Assembly (NCBI RefSeq): GCF_042754225.1
Contig: NZ_JBHZAH010000004.1
Location: 31,792 to 95,791 of the forward strand
Reading direction: 5' to 3'
Source of the DNA: Rhodococcus_G sp042754225
GTDB taxonomy: Bacteria; Actinomycetota; Actinomycetes; Mycobacteriales; Mycobacteriaceae
Length of the DNA: 64,000 bases
The translations under genes and the position numbers were made by a program. Positions 42,894-52,020 of this stretch are shown here, piece after piece (position 1 is the first letter of the stretch; every line of letters begins with the position of its first letter). The notes under the pieces are model-generated. The model was not told the DNA's origin and did no database searches. It saw only the letters and a list, made by a program, of their open reading frames with translations.

Positions 42894-42991
42894 GCGGTGG
42901 CTCCTTGGCTTGGTGAAACAGCTGTGCGCGGCCCGAACGTACAAGGTGCCCGGCGGCGGGGTGGTCGAATCGCCCGATTTCGCGGGGCTGT

Positions 42992-44191
42992 TCAGACCGA
43001 CTCGCCGAGCTCGCTCGGTACCCGGGGACGACCGACCAGTCCGGCGTACCGCGAGGCCAGCAGCACGAACGCCAGCGGCACCAGCATGGTCGCGGTCAGC
43101 GGCATCAAGCTGGTCAACCAGCCGAGCAGGGCCGGACCTGCCAGCAGCCCCACGTAGCCCATCCCGACCACCCGCGACATGTTGGCCCCGGGCGCGCCGA
43201 CCGTGAGGTTGCCGGCGGCGGTGAAGATCTGCGGGATACAGCCCGAGAGCCCGAGCCCGAACAGTGCCCACCCGATCAGCGTCGATGCCACCCAACTGGA
43301 CCCGATCACCGTCGCCAGCCCGGCCGCCGCGATCAGGGTGCCGTAGCGCACCACCGCGACCGGACCGAAGGCCGCGCTGATCCGGTCCGCGGTGAACCGC
43401 CCAACGGTCATCATCGTCGCGAAGGCTCCGAACGCGAGCGCGGCGGTCGCGTCCGAGGTTCCCAGATGCTCCTTGACCTGCAATGTGCTCCAATCGTTCG
43501 CCGCGCCCTCGGCGAGGAACACCGCGAATGCGATCGCGCCGAGGGCGAGCACCTTCCGGACGCTGCCGCGGTCGCCGGGGCTCGACGCCGCGGGGGTCGC
43601 GTCGTGCTCGTGCACCAAGTGCGGCAGCAGAAACGGGCCACACCCGGCGACCGTCGCGAATCCGATTGCCGATGCTCCCGCCAGCGCGGTCAGCGGCGAC
43701 CACCCCGCGGCCAGGGTCGCGGCGCCGAGCAGCGACCCGACCACCCCGCCGACGGAGAACAGGGCGTGGAACGCCGACATGATCGGCCGGCCGTACGCCC
43801 GCTCGGCGTGCACCGCCTGCGAATTCATCGACACGTCGAGGGCGCCGTTGCCGAGACCGAACACGGCCAGGGCCGTCGCCAGGCCGACGGCGTCGGTCGC
43901 GAGGGCCGGGCCGATCACGCCCGCCGAGATGAGCGCACCCGCCGCCAGCACCATCCGGCGGCTGCCCCAGCGGTCGGCGAGCGGTCCCGCGATCTGCATG
44001 CCGACGAGGGCGGCGGCGGCCAGGACGAGCAGCAGCCAGCCGAGGGTGGCGTGGCTGATGCCGGTGCTGTCGGAGATCGACGGGATGTGCACGACCCAGG
44101 CTGCCAGCAGGAACCCGTTGACCGCGAAGATGCCGAAGACGGCGGCGCGTGCTCGACGGAGGCGGGCGGGCTCGACGGTGGAAACGGACAC
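42992..44191 (-). CDS. MFS transporter, YbjJ-like
   Basis: The 399-residue protein has about 12 hydrophobic helices and the MFS loop motif as GPLADRWGSRRMVLAAG after helix 2. The pattern FGLGNGALDVSMNSQAVHAE in helix 4-5 is typical of the YbjJ/fucose-permease-like branch. It probably exports or imports a small organic compound; the substrate cannot be told. It stands alone between the small-peptide gene and the 2-oxoacid dehydrogenase operon. Confidence 0.88.
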   Translation of the reverse strand: MSVSTVEPARLRRARAAVFGIFAVNGFLLAAWVVHIPSISDSTGISHATLGWLLLVLAAAALVGMQIAGPLADRWGSRRMVLAAGALISAGVIGPALATDAVGLATALAVFGLGNGALDVSMNSQAVHAERAYGRPIMSAFHALFSVGGVVGSLLGAATLAAGWSPLTALAGASAIGFATVAGCGPFLLPHLVHEHDATPAASSPGDRGSVRKVLALGAIAFAVFLAEGAANDWSTLQVKEHLGTSDATAALAFGAFATMMTVGRFTADRISAAFGPVAVVRYGTLIAAAGLATVIGSSWVASTLIGWALFGLGLSGCIPQIFTAAGNLTVGAPGANMSRVVGMGYVGLLAGPALLGWLTSLMPLTATMLVPLAFVLLASRYAGLVGRPRVPSELGESV

Positions 44192-44273
44192 CCGTCCTTC
44201 CTATCGGCTTCGCCGACTGGGCGCGAATTTCACCCCGACCGGGGTACCGATCGCGCGCGGGCGGGGAGCCGCG

Positions 44274-45476
44274 TCAGGCGAGGGCGAGGAGGGTGAGCGG
44301 GTCGGTGAGTATCGCCGCGACGTCGGCGAGGAATCGCGAGGCCTGCTCGCCGTCGACCAACCGGTGGTCGAACGACAGACCCAGGGTGGTCACCCAGCGG
44401 ACCGCGACCTGGTCGTCGACCACCCAGGGCCGGCGCGCGACCGCGCCGAGGCAGACGATCGCCGCCTCCCCGGGGGTGAGGATCGGCGTCCCGGTGTCCA
44501 CCCCGAACATCCCGACATTGGTGATGGTGACGGTGCCGCCGGACAGGTCGGCGGGGGTGGCCCGGCCGGACCGCGCGAGCTCGGTGGCCTCGTCGATCGC
44601 CCGGGTCAGCTCGACGAGGCTCATCAGGTGCGCGTCCCGGACGGTCGGGACGAGCAGGCCGCGGCCGGTGGCGGTGGCGATGCCGAGGTTCACGTAGTGC
44701 TTGGTGACGATCTCCTGCCGGTCCTCGTCCCAACTCGAGTTCAGGTCGGGGTGCGCGCGCAGCGCCACCAGCACGACCTTCGCGACCAGCGGCAGCGGCG
44801 ACCGCCCGAGTTCGGCGAACTCGGGGGAGGCGTGCAGCCGGGCGAGCAGGTCCATCGAGGCGGTGACGTCGGCGGTGACGAACTCGGTGACGTGCGGCGC
44901 GGTGAACGCGCTGCGGGTGACCGCGGCGGCGGTCTGCTTGCGGACGCCACGAATGGGCGTTCGGGTTTCCTGGTCCGACGGTGCGATGCTCGCGCGCACG
45001 TCGCCGGCGGTCACCGCGCCTGCCGCGCCGGTGCCGGGCACGACCTCGAGGTCGACGCCGAGTTCGCGGGCCAGCTTGCGGGCCGACGGCTTCGCGTCGG
45101 GCCTGCGGGTCGCGCGCCTGCTCTCCGGGGCGGCGGACGGGCCGTACCCGACCAGCACCGAACCGTGCGAGGGCGCCCCGGCGTCCGGTGCCGCGGGCGC
45201 GCCGGCACCCGGGGCCTGCGCGGTGCCCGGCCCGCCGATCCGGATCAGCGGCGACCCCACCGCGACCGCCTCGCCGGGCTCGGCGAGCAGCGCCAGGACG
45301 GTGCCGGCGTACGGCGACGGCAGCTCGACGACCGCCTTCGCCGTCTCGACCTCGGCGATCACCTGATTCAGCGCGACCGTCTGACCGACCGCCACCGACC
45401 AGGAGACGAGTTCCGCCTCGGTCAGGCCCTCGCCGAGGTCGGGCAGCCGGAACTCGTGCACCTCGTCGTCGGTCAC
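44274..45476 (-). CDS. bkdC: 2-oxoacid dehydrogenase E2, branched-chain type
   Basis: The 400-residue protein has one lipoyl domain (lipoyl Lys in VETAKAVVELPSP near residue 47), a flexible Ala/Pro linker, a peripheral-subunit-binding region (KPSARKLARELGVDL near 130) and the catalytic domain, ending with LSFDHRLVDGEQAS, which holds the catalytic His. It transfers the acyl group to CoA. It follows E1 beta by 12 bases. In M. tuberculosis the same order bkdA-bkdB-bkdC is found. No E3 gene is near; lipoamide dehydrogenase must come from elsewhere. Confidence 0.9.
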   Translation of the reverse strand: MTDDEVHEFRLPDLGEGLTEAELVSWSVAVGQTVALNQVIAEVETAKAVVELPSPYAGTVLALLAEPGEAVAVGSPLIRIGGPGTAQAPGAGAPAAPDAGAPSHGSVLVGYGPSAAPESRRATRRPDAKPSARKLARELGVDLEVVPGTGAAGAVTAGDVRASIAPSDQETRTPIRGVRKQTAAAVTRSAFTAPHVTEFVTADVTASMDLLARLHASPEFAELGRSPLPLVAKVVLVALRAHPDLNSSWDEDRQEIVTKHYVNLGIATATGRGLLVPTVRDAHLMSLVELTRAIDEATELARSGRATPADLSGGTVTITNVGMFGVDTGTPILTPGEAAIVCLGAVARRPWVVDDQVAVRWVTTLGLSFDHRLVDGEQASRFLADVAAILTDPLTLLALA

Positions 45477-45488
45477 GTCCGGCCCCCT

Positions 45489-46466
45489 TCAGGCTGCGAG
45501 CGTCTTGTCGACCGCGTCGAGGATGCGGTCCGGGTCGGGCAGGAAGTACTTCTCCAGCTTGGCGGCGGGATAGGGCGTCGCGAATCCGCCGACCCGCAGG
45601 ACCGGCGCCTCGAGCTGGTAGAAGCAGCGCTCGGTGATGCGGGCGGCGATCTCCGCGCCCAGTCCGAGGAACACCGGCGCCTCGTGCACGACGACCAGCC
45701 GCCCGGTCTTGCGCACGGATTCCTCGACGGTGTCGAAGTCGACGGGCGAGAGCGAGCGCAGGTCGATCACCTCGAGCGAGTGACCCTCCCGTTCGGCCAC
45801 CCTGGCGGCGGTGAGCGCGGTCGCGACCGTGGGGCCGTAGGCCACCACCGTCGCGTCGCTGCCCGCCGCGACCACCCGGGCCCGGTGCAGGTCGAGGTCG
45901 GGCGGCGCGTCGAGGTCCACCTCGCCGCGATCCCAGTAGCGATGCTTCGGCTCGAAGAACAGCACCGGGTCGTCCGCGGCGATGGCCTGCTGGATCATGT
46001 GGAAGGCGTCGGCGGGGGTGGACGGGCTGACGACTCGCAGTCCCGCGGTGTGCGCGAAGTAGGCCTCCGGGGACTCCGAATGATGTTCGACCGCACCGAT
46101 TCCGCCGCCGAACGGCACCCGGATGGTCATCGGCACGCGCACCCGGCCCTGGGTGCGGTAGTGCATCTTCGCGACCTGCGAGACGATCTGGTCGAACGCC
46201 GGGTAGACGAATCCGTCGAACTGGATCTCGCACACCGGCCGGTAACCGCGCAGTGCGAGACCGAACGCCGTCCCGACGATGCCGGACTCGGCGAGCGGGG
46301 TGTCGACGACGCGGGCGCCCCCGAAGTCCTTCTGCAGGGTGTCGGTGACGCGGAAGACGCCGCCGAGCGCGCCGATGTCCTCGCCCATCAGCACGACCTT
46401 CGGGTCGTGTTCGAGGGCGCGCCGCAGCCCGGCGTTCAGGGCGCCGCCGAGCGTCAGGGTGGTCAT
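45489..46466 (-). CDS. bkdB: 2-oxoacid dehydrogenase E1 beta, branched-chain type
   Basis: The 325-residue protein has the E1 beta marks VVLMGEDIGALGGVFRVT, RVVDTPLAESGIVG, VRVPFGGGIGAVEHHSESPE and LFFEPKHRYW. The start ATG at 46466 overlaps the stop of E1 alpha (ATGA). With E1 alpha it decarboxylates a 2-oxoacid using thiamine diphosphate. The PKHRYW and HHSESPE details fit the branched-chain branch better than pyruvate enzymes. Confidence 0.9.
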   Translation of the reverse strand: MTTLTLGGALNAGLRRALEHDPKVVLMGEDIGALGGVFRVTDTLQKDFGGARVVDTPLAESGIVGTAFGLALRGYRPVCEIQFDGFVYPAFDQIVSQVAKMHYRTQGRVRVPMTIRVPFGGGIGAVEHHSESPEAYFAHTAGLRVVSPSTPADAFHMIQQAIAADDPVLFFEPKHRYWDRGEVDLDAPPDLDLHRARVVAAGSDATVVAYGPTVATALTAARVAEREGHSLEVIDLRSLSPVDFDTVEESVRKTGRLVVVHEAPVFLGLGAEIAARITERCFYQLEAPVLRVGGFATPYPAAKLEKYFLPDPDRILDAVDKTLAA

Positions 46467-47551
46467 GGCCGGGCCTCCTCGAAAGTCCGCAGGTACCGCG
46501 CGAAATCCGCGCGCTCCTCGTCGAGGAGGGGATGCTCGCGGGTGTACACGTGCTCGAACAGGCTCAGCGGCTCCGGGTCGGGAATCGCGAGGGTGCCGGC
46601 CCGGAAGGCCGCCGCCGCGTCCTCGGCCTTGTCGTTCACCTGCGCCTCGAACGCGGCGTCGAAGTGGTCCTCGCGCTCGAGCAGCCGCCGCAGCCGGTCG
46701 ACGGGGTCGCGGGTGCGCCACAGTTCGAGCTCGGCACCGGTCCGGTAGCGGGTCGGGTCGTCGGAGGTGGTGTGCGGACCCATCCGGTACGTGATCGCCT
46801 CGACGAAGCTGGGGCCGCTGCCCTCGCGGGCGCGGCGGGCGGCCGCGCGCGTCACCGCGAGGACGGCGAGGGCGTCGTTGCCGTCCACCTGGACACCCGG
46901 GATGCCGTAGCCGGTGGCACGGCCGGCCAGCGGGTACGGGCTCTGCAGCTGCACCGGTTCGCTGATCGCCCAGTGGTTGTTCTGGCAGAAGAACACCACG
47001 CCCGCGTTGTAGGTCGCCGCGAAGCCGAGCGCCTCCGACAGGTCGCCCTCGCTGGTGGCGCCGTCCCCGAAGAAGGCGAAGGTCGCGATCTCGGCGCCGT
47101 CCATGTGTGCGCCGATCGCGTAGCCGGTGGCGTGCAGCCCCTGGGAGCCGACGATCACCGCCGGATTCGTCAGCCCGACCTCGTACGGATCCCAGCTCGA
47201 CAGCGCCGCGCCCCGCCACATCCGCGGCCACTGCGCGAGGTCGACGCCGCGGCAGTAGGCCAGCCCGTGCTCGCGGTAGCTGGTGAACACGAAGTCGTCG
47301 GGCCGCATCGCCCAGGCGGAACCGACCTGCGCGGCCTCCTGACCCAGGCAGGGCACCCAGATCCCGATCTGGCCCTGCCGCTGCAGGGCGGTGGCCTCGG
47401 CGTCGATGCGCCGGACCACGACCATGTCCTCGTACATTCCGCGCAGCTGCTGCGCCCCGACGTCGGCGACCGTGTCGGCGTGCTCGGACCCGTGCACGCG
47501 TCGGCCGTCCGGCTGGACGAGCTGGACCGGGTAGGCAATTTTGTCGGCCAC
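46463..47551 (-). CDS. bkdA: 2-oxoacid dehydrogenase E1 alpha, branched-chain type
   Basis: The 362-residue protein has the thiamine-diphosphate motif GDGATSEGDLSEAL with the closing QNN (VVFFCQNNHWAIS), and the phosphorylation-loop-like YRMGPHTTSDDPTRYR typical of branched-chain or pyruvate E1 alpha. It starts the E1a-E1b-E2 operon. The complex oxidises branched 2-oxoacids to acyl-CoA, supplying branched primers and energy. Confidence 0.9.
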   Translation of the reverse strand: MADKIAYPVQLVQPDGRRVHGSEHADTVADVGAQQLRGMYEDMVVVRRIDAEATALQRQGQIGIWVPCLGQEAAQVGSAWAMRPDDFVFTSYREHGLAYCRGVDLAQWPRMWRGAALSSWDPYEVGLTNPAVIVGSQGLHATGYAIGAHMDGAEIATFAFFGDGATSEGDLSEALGFAATYNAGVVFFCQNNHWAISEPVQLQSPYPLAGRATGYGIPGVQVDGNDALAVLAVTRAAARRAREGSGPSFVEAITYRMGPHTTSDDPTRYRTGAELELWRTRDPVDRLRRLLEREDHFDAAFEAQVNDKAEDAAAAFRAGTLAIPDPEPLSLFEHVYTREHPLLDEERADFARYLRTFEEARP

Positions 47552-47684
47552 CGCGACCTCCTCGAAACCGCGCCGGGCGCAGGCCTTCGTGGGGCCGCGG
47601 GCGGCGCTGGGGGTGTCCTCGAGTTCACAGGATCCACCTCCAAGCGTACTGCGCGAGCGGGCCGCTCGGATGTGTCCGCGGAGG

Positions 47685-49085
47685 TCACCGACGGACCAGC
47701 CCGAGCCGCAGGTTCGCCGGCTTGAGGGTGAACTCCTCGGCCACTTCGAGCTGGTAGCCGGGCTCGGGCACGAGGTCGTAGCGGCGCAGGATCAGCGCGA
47801 GCGCGAGCACGGTTTCGTGCAGGGCGAGTTGACGGCCGATGCACGAGCGCAGGCCGGTGCCGAACGGCTTGTAGATCCCGGGCGGGCGGGTCCGGGCACG
47901 GTCGGGCAGGAAACGGTCGGGGTCGAAGGCCTCCGGTTCCGGGCCCCACACCCGGTCCCGCTGCACCGCGAGGGTGAGCGCGAGGATCGCCTGCCCGCGC
48001 CGGACCGGGTGCCCGCCGAGGGTGGTGTCCTGCTTCGGCTCCCGGAAGTAGCCCGGCGCGATCGGCCACAGCCGCAGTGTCTCGTCGACGACTCGGCGCA
48101 GGTACCTGAGCTTGTGGACGTCGCCGAACGGCGGGTCGGGGTCGGTTCCGGCGGGCCACAGCGCGTCGAGTTCGGCCCGGGCCCTGGCGGCGACCTCGGG
48201 ATGGGTGGCGAGCAGGTGCAGCGCGAACGACAGCGTCCCCGAGGTGGTCTCGTGACCGGCATTGAGGAAGGTGATCACCTGATTGCGCACGTTCTCGTCG
48301 CTCAGTCGTCGCCCGGACTCCGGGTCGGCGGTGGTGAGCATGAGGGCGAGCAGATCGTCGTGCTGGTCGCCCGGATCGGCGCGGCGGGCCCGGACGACGT
48401 CGTCGACCACCTGCCGAATGTAGGCGACGTCCGCCTCGTTCTGCCGGACCTCCCGATAGTGGACGATGTTGTTCAGCCAGCGCACCGGGATCCGGAAGCC
48501 GCCGCGTCCGACGAAGGCGAACGCCCGCGTGACCGCGGTGGCGTAGGGGTCGGGTTCGGCCGAGGTGAACGAACCGAAGTGGTAGCCGAATCCGATCCTG
48601 GCGATGGTCTCGAGGGTCAGCTTGCTGGTGTCGGCGTGGACGTCGACGAGGCCGTGCGCGGACCGTGCGTCCCAGTAGGCGAGCAGTTCGCGGTCGGTCT
48701 CGAGCATCGTCTCGTGGTAGTTCTTCATCGCGGCCAGCGTGAAGGCGGGCATCAGGATGTTGTGCGCGGCCGCCCAGTTCGGTTCGGTGGTGTAGGCGCT
48801 GAAGAGGGCGTCGCCGACCCGTTCCCGGATGGCGGCGATGCTGAAACCCACGTGCTTGTCGAAGCGCTTGTCGTCGCCGAGTTCGGCGTAGACGTCGGTT
48901 CCGGCGGCGACGGTCAGATGCTGGTTGAAGATCTTGGTCTCGAAGAGCGGGCCGAGGGTGCGGGACTGCGCCGTCAGGTTCTGGGCGGGTCTCGACGGAT
49001 CGGCCGCGATCACGTCGCCGAGCACCGGCAGTCGGTGCGGCGGATGCGGCAGCGCAGGCACGTCCATGACGCTCGAAGTCGCCAT
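47685..49085 (-). CDS. Cytochrome P450, CYP102-like heme domain without reductase
   Basis: The 466-residue protein has the heme-ligand loop FGTGLRSCIGRQLALHE with Cys415, the I-helix AGHETTSGTLSFALHLL and the ExxR helix VVDETLRLWPIAP. Strings such as KRFDKHVGFSIAAIRE and PNWAAAHNILMPAF closely recall the heme part of the Bacillus P450-BM3 (CYP102) type, a fatty-acid hydroxylase. BM3 has a reductase fused behind it, but this gene stops right after the heme domain and no reductase or ferredoxin gene is next to it. It has no membrane anchor, so it is soluble and needs separate redox partners. Confidence 0.88.
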   Translation of the reverse strand: MATSSVMDVPALPHPPHRLPVLGDVIAADPSRPAQNLTAQSRTLGPLFETKIFNQHLTVAAGTDVYAELGDDKRFDKHVGFSIAAIRERVGDALFSAYTTEPNWAAAHNILMPAFTLAAMKNYHETMLETDRELLAYWDARSAHGLVDVHADTSKLTLETIARIGFGYHFGSFTSAEPDPYATAVTRAFAFVGRGGFRIPVRWLNNIVHYREVRQNEADVAYIRQVVDDVVRARRADPGDQHDDLLALMLTTADPESGRRLSDENVRNQVITFLNAGHETTSGTLSFALHLLATHPEVAARARAELDALWPAGTDPDPPFGDVHKLRYLRRVVDETLRLWPIAPGYFREPKQDTTLGGHPVRRGQAILALTLAVQRDRVWGPEPEAFDPDRFLPDRARTRPPGIYKPFGTGLRSCIGRQLALHETVLALALILRRYDLVPEPGYQLEVAEEFTLKPANLRLGLVRR

Positions 49086-49238
49086 TCCTCATCTTTGCGC
49101 ACTCGGCGACCGATTGCACCCGTCGTCGGATTCGCCGCCCGGACACGCGGTCGAACTCGGCCGTGTTCCGTCGGGCCTGCCCTACCCTGGGTGGGCTTGA
49201 CCACGTTGTGAGACCTCGTCGACAACAAGGGAGTGCAG

Positions 49239-49646
49239 ATGAAGTTTGCCCGAGCGATCCTGACCGCAACCGCGCTGACGGGGTCCGCGGCCCTGGCACT
49301 CGCGCCCACCGCGTCTGCGGCAACCGCGTACCGCCTCGCCACCGTGCCACCGATCGGAACCGTCTACGCCCACAACCTGGTGACCCTCGGGGTCTCGGTC
49401 GGCCCGATCCCCACCGGCCCGGATGCGAGCACACCTGTGATCCTGACGGTGACCGAACCGGGCGGCGATGCGCACACCGTGACCATGCCCCTCACCTTCG
49501 GCGTGGCGACCGCGGCGACCCCGATCCACGAGGCCGGGCGATACACGGCCACCTTCACCTTCGCTCCGCCCGGCGGGGACCGAGCCGAGGCCACGCTGCA
49601 GTTCGACGCGGTCGAGTCCCCGCTGACGGGTGGCAGTTCCTCGTAG
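49239..49646 (+). CDS. Small secreted protein
   Basis: The 135-residue product has a clear signal peptide (MKFARAILTATALTGSAALA, cleavage after ASA near 27) and a beta-rich mature part with no Cys (VPPIGTVYAHNLVTLGVSVG, VILTVTEPGGDAHTVTM, RYTATFTFAPPGGD). It may be an Ig-like or adhesin-like domain. ATG at 49239 follows AAGGGAG. No family recognised. It is divergent from the P450 gene. Confidence 0.75.
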   Translation: MKFARAILTATALTGSAALALAPTASAATAYRLATVPPIGTVYAHNLVTLGVSVGPIPTGPDASTPVILTVTEPGGDAHTVTMPLTFGVATAATPIHEAGRYTATFTFAPPGGDRAEATLQFDAVESPLTGGSSS

Positions 49647-49873
49647 ACTTGCCGAGAAGGGCAGGTGGCCAACGGCATCCGGCGACCACCGCTCGTGGAC
49701 GGACCACCGGTCGGCGTCGTCTTCGGGGCCGTCGATATTCGCATCTGCACGGTCGTGGGAGCGTCCGGGCTCTAGCATTCTCCTGAGTGGAGGTCGGGCT
49801 CTGCGCCGCGCCCGTGCGGCCGGGACGAACGCTACCGCCGCCGCACAGGCCGCCAACCGGGAGGATGGTCCGC

Positions 49874-50905
49874 ATGAACAACGCAGTGGGTCTCGACGAG
49901 CAGGCGGTGTCCGCGTGGATCGCGGACCTGGGGGTCGGCGCGGTGGCCCCGCTGACGTTCACGCGGATCGGCAACGGGCAGTCGAATCTGACGTTCCTCG
50001 TCGCGGACGCGGGCGGCGGGCAGTGGGTGCTGCGGCGGCCGCCGCTCGGACGACTGCTGGCGTCGGCGCACGATGTCGCGCGCGAGTACCGCATCCTGTC
50101 CGCGCTGCAGGGTACCGGCGTGCCGGTTCCGAAAGCGCTTGCCCTGACCGAGGATCCGGCCGTCACCGACGCGCCGCTCATGCTGATGAGCTACGTGGAC
50201 GGGGTGGTCATCGACAGCATCGGGGTGGCCAAGACGTTGACCCCCGACCGGCGCCGCGCCACCGGGCTGTCGATGCCGGCGGCGCTGGCGAGCATCCACC
50301 GGGTGGACCTCGAACTGGCGGCGCTCGAGGACCTGGCGAGCCACTCGCCGTTCGCGGAACGGCAGCTCAAGCGATGGTCGGGGCAGTGGGAGAAGTCGAA
50401 GACCCGTGAGGTGCCGGCGGTGGAGGAACTGGCCGCGCTGCTGGCTCGTTCGGTACCCGAGCAGCGTGAACTCACCTTGGTGCACGGCGACTTCCACCTG
50501 AGCAATGTCATCACCTCCCGTGAGGACGGGCGGGTGGTCGCGGTGGTCGACTGGGAGTTGTGCACGCTGGGCGATCCACTCGCCGACGTCGGTGCGTTGC
50601 TCGCGTACTGGTCACAGGCGGACGACGAGGTGCAGGGGCCGTTCGTCGCCTCGACGCTCGACGGTTTCCCGACCCGGGACGAGCTGGCCCGGGCCTACTT
50701 CGACGAGACCGGCCGCGATCCGGCGGCGGTCGGGTTCTGGCACGCGCTGGCACTGTGGAAGCTCGCGATCATCGCCGAGGGCGTGCTCCGCCGCACGACG
50801 GACGACCCGAGGAACACCGCCGCGGTGGGCGGCCCCTCGACCAAGATCATCGATGACATCGTGGCCCGGGCGATGCTCGTCGCGGACGAGGCCGGATTGC
50901 GCTAG
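49874..50905 (+). CDS. APH-family phosphotransferase (aminoglycoside/choline-kinase fold)
   Basis: The 343-residue protein has the APH catalytic loop LTLVHGDFHLSNVI and the metal-binding AVVDWELCTLGDPLADV. The N-terminal lobe has QSNLTFLVADAGGGQWVLRR. Proteins of this exact style are the acyl-CoA-dehydrogenase-linked (ACAD10-like) kinases, which phosphorylate 4-hydroxyacyl-CoA or similar; that detail is an inference. I chose the ATG at 49874, nine bases after GGGAGG; an ATG at 49865 is in frame. Confidence 0.85.
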   Translation: MNNAVGLDEQAVSAWIADLGVGAVAPLTFTRIGNGQSNLTFLVADAGGGQWVLRRPPLGRLLASAHDVAREYRILSALQGTGVPVPKALALTEDPAVTDAPLMLMSYVDGVVIDSIGVAKTLTPDRRRATGLSMPAALASIHRVDLELAALEDLASHSPFAERQLKRWSGQWEKSKTREVPAVEELAALLARSVPEQRELTLVHGDFHLSNVITSREDGRVVAVVDWELCTLGDPLADVGALLAYWSQADDEVQGPFVASTLDGFPTRDELARAYFDETGRDPAAVGFWHALALWKLAIIAEGVLRRTTDDPRNTAAVGGPSTKIIDDIVARAMLVADEAGLR

Positions 50906-51372
50906 CGCGGGATTCCGTCGCCTCGCGGCCGGCGAACCAACAGGGCTGCCGCGGCCGTGATCTCCTGGGGGATCGGCACCGGCCTGCGGGTCCGCGCGTC
51001 GACGTACACGTGCACGAACCGTCCCGTCGCCGCCGGGTCGAGGGCGCCGTCGGGGCCCTCGCGAAAGATGGCCAGCGAGTAGACGATGCTGCGGGTGCCG
51101 AGGCGCTCCACCGCCAGGCCGACCCGCAGCTGATCCGGGAAGCTGAGTTCGCGCAGATACCGGCAGGACGTCTCGGCCACCACGCCGATCGCGGGCAGGT
51201 CGCGAATGTCGACTCCGGACTCGGCGATGAGGAAGGCGTTCACCGCGGTGTCGAAGTACGAGTAGTAGGTGACGTTGTTGACGTGGCCGTAGTGGTCGTT
51301 GTCCGACCACCGCGTGGGCACCGGCCACAGCACCGGGTAGTCGGCGGCGGTGGGTGTCGATTCGGCGGTCAT
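50902..51372 (-). CDS. Hotdog-fold acyl-CoA thioesterase (4HBT type)
   Basis: The 156-residue protein has the 4HBT motif RWSDNDHYGHVNNVTYYSYF near residue 21, with the catalytic Asp in the DxDxxGHVNN pattern, and the strand ETSCRYLRELSFPDQLRVG. It hydrolyses acyl-CoA thioesters. It is convergent with, and overlaps the stop of, the APH-family gene (shared CTAG). Confidence 0.88.
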   Translation of the reverse strand: MTAESTPTAADYPVLWPVPTRWSDNDHYGHVNNVTYYSYFDTAVNAFLIAESGVDIRDLPAIGVVAETSCRYLRELSFPDQLRVGLAVERLGTRSIVYSLAIFREGPDGALDPAATGRFVHVYVDARTRRPVPIPQEITAAAALLVRRPRGDGIPR

Positions 51373-51381
51373 GGGCAGACC

Positions 51382-51569
51382 CTAGTGGCCGCGCCGCAGG
51401 AACCGTCGGACCACCAGCCCCACCACCAGCGCCAAGAGGGCGGACCCGACGCCCGCGACCATCCCGGTACCTGCGAGCAGCGCCGCGCCGGGCGTGGACC
51501 AGGCCAGCGTGATCGGCATCCGGTAGTGCCGGGACAGCCAGCGGATTCTCGGGCTCGGGCGCGGGAGGG
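51382..51569 (-). pseudogene. Probable remnant of a BenE-family transporter
   Basis: The frame reads WLSRHYRMPITLAWSTPGAA and then LLAG, a signature of BenE/YdcO benzoate-type transporters, followed by one more hydrophobic helix and RRFLRRGH. Only about 60 codons remain, without the other ten or so helices and with no credible start site, so I call it a fragment. An ATG at 51519 could give a 45-residue peptide if it were translated. Confidence 0.45.
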
Positions 51570-51827
51570 TCAGGTGCGGACCTTCTTGACCACGAACAGC
51601 AGGATCACCGCGCCGAGCAGGCAGGTGAGGAAGCTGAAGATCCAGCCGCCCTCGCTGACGTTCACCCCGAACAGGCGGAGCAGGAAGCCGCCGAGCAGGC
51701 CGCCGACCACGCCGACGACGATGTTCATGAAGATGCCCTGCTGTTCGTCCGTGCCCATGACCTTGCTGCCGATCCAGCCGGCCAGGCCGCCGATGACGAT
51801 CCATCCGATGATGCTCAATCCCAGCAT
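51570..51827 (-). CDS. GlsB/YeaQ/YmgE-family membrane protein
   Basis: The 85-residue protein has three helices (MLGLSIIGWIVIGGLAGWIG, IFMNIVVGVVGGLLGGFLL, FSFLTCLLGAVILLFVV) with the Gly-rich pattern of the transglycosylase-associated GlsB/YeaQ family, which responds to stress. The start at 51827 follows AAGGGG. Confidence 0.88.
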   Translation of the reverse strand: MLGLSIIGWIVIGGLAGWIGSKVMGTDEQQGIFMNIVVGVVGGLLGGFLLRLFGVNVSEGGWIFSFLTCLLGAVILLFVVKKVRT

Positions 51828-52020
51828 GATTGACCCCTTGTCAGACGACGCGCCGTCGAGGACGCATAGTGAAACGGTAGCGAAGTTCCAACCGGTCCGC
51901 GGTGCTCGTCGCGTCGGGATCGACAGCAGGGGGCTCTCACACCGGTGCGGAAAGCGCCGCGGGCGGTACCGGCGAGGAGTAGGTTGCCAGGCAAACCCTC
52001 GTCGACGATGGGAGCGGGCG

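Larger units (their letters stand above)
42727..42929. repeat. 15-bp inverted repeat enclosing a small ORF and terminator
   Basis: GCGCACAGCTGTTTC at 42727-42741 and its exact reverse complement GAAACAGCTGTGCGC at 42915-42929 enclose the terminator and the 28-residue ORF. In a leftward transcript the two arms would pair, closing the whole unit in a long-range stem. They could also be the ends of a very small mobile element, or two sites for one regulator. Confidence 0.6.

Noticed and set aside
44274..47551. Pyruvate dehydrogenase as the identity of the E1/E2 operon
   Set aside because: Split E1 alpha/beta, motif details and the bkdABC-like order fit the branched-chain type better, though substrate is not proven.
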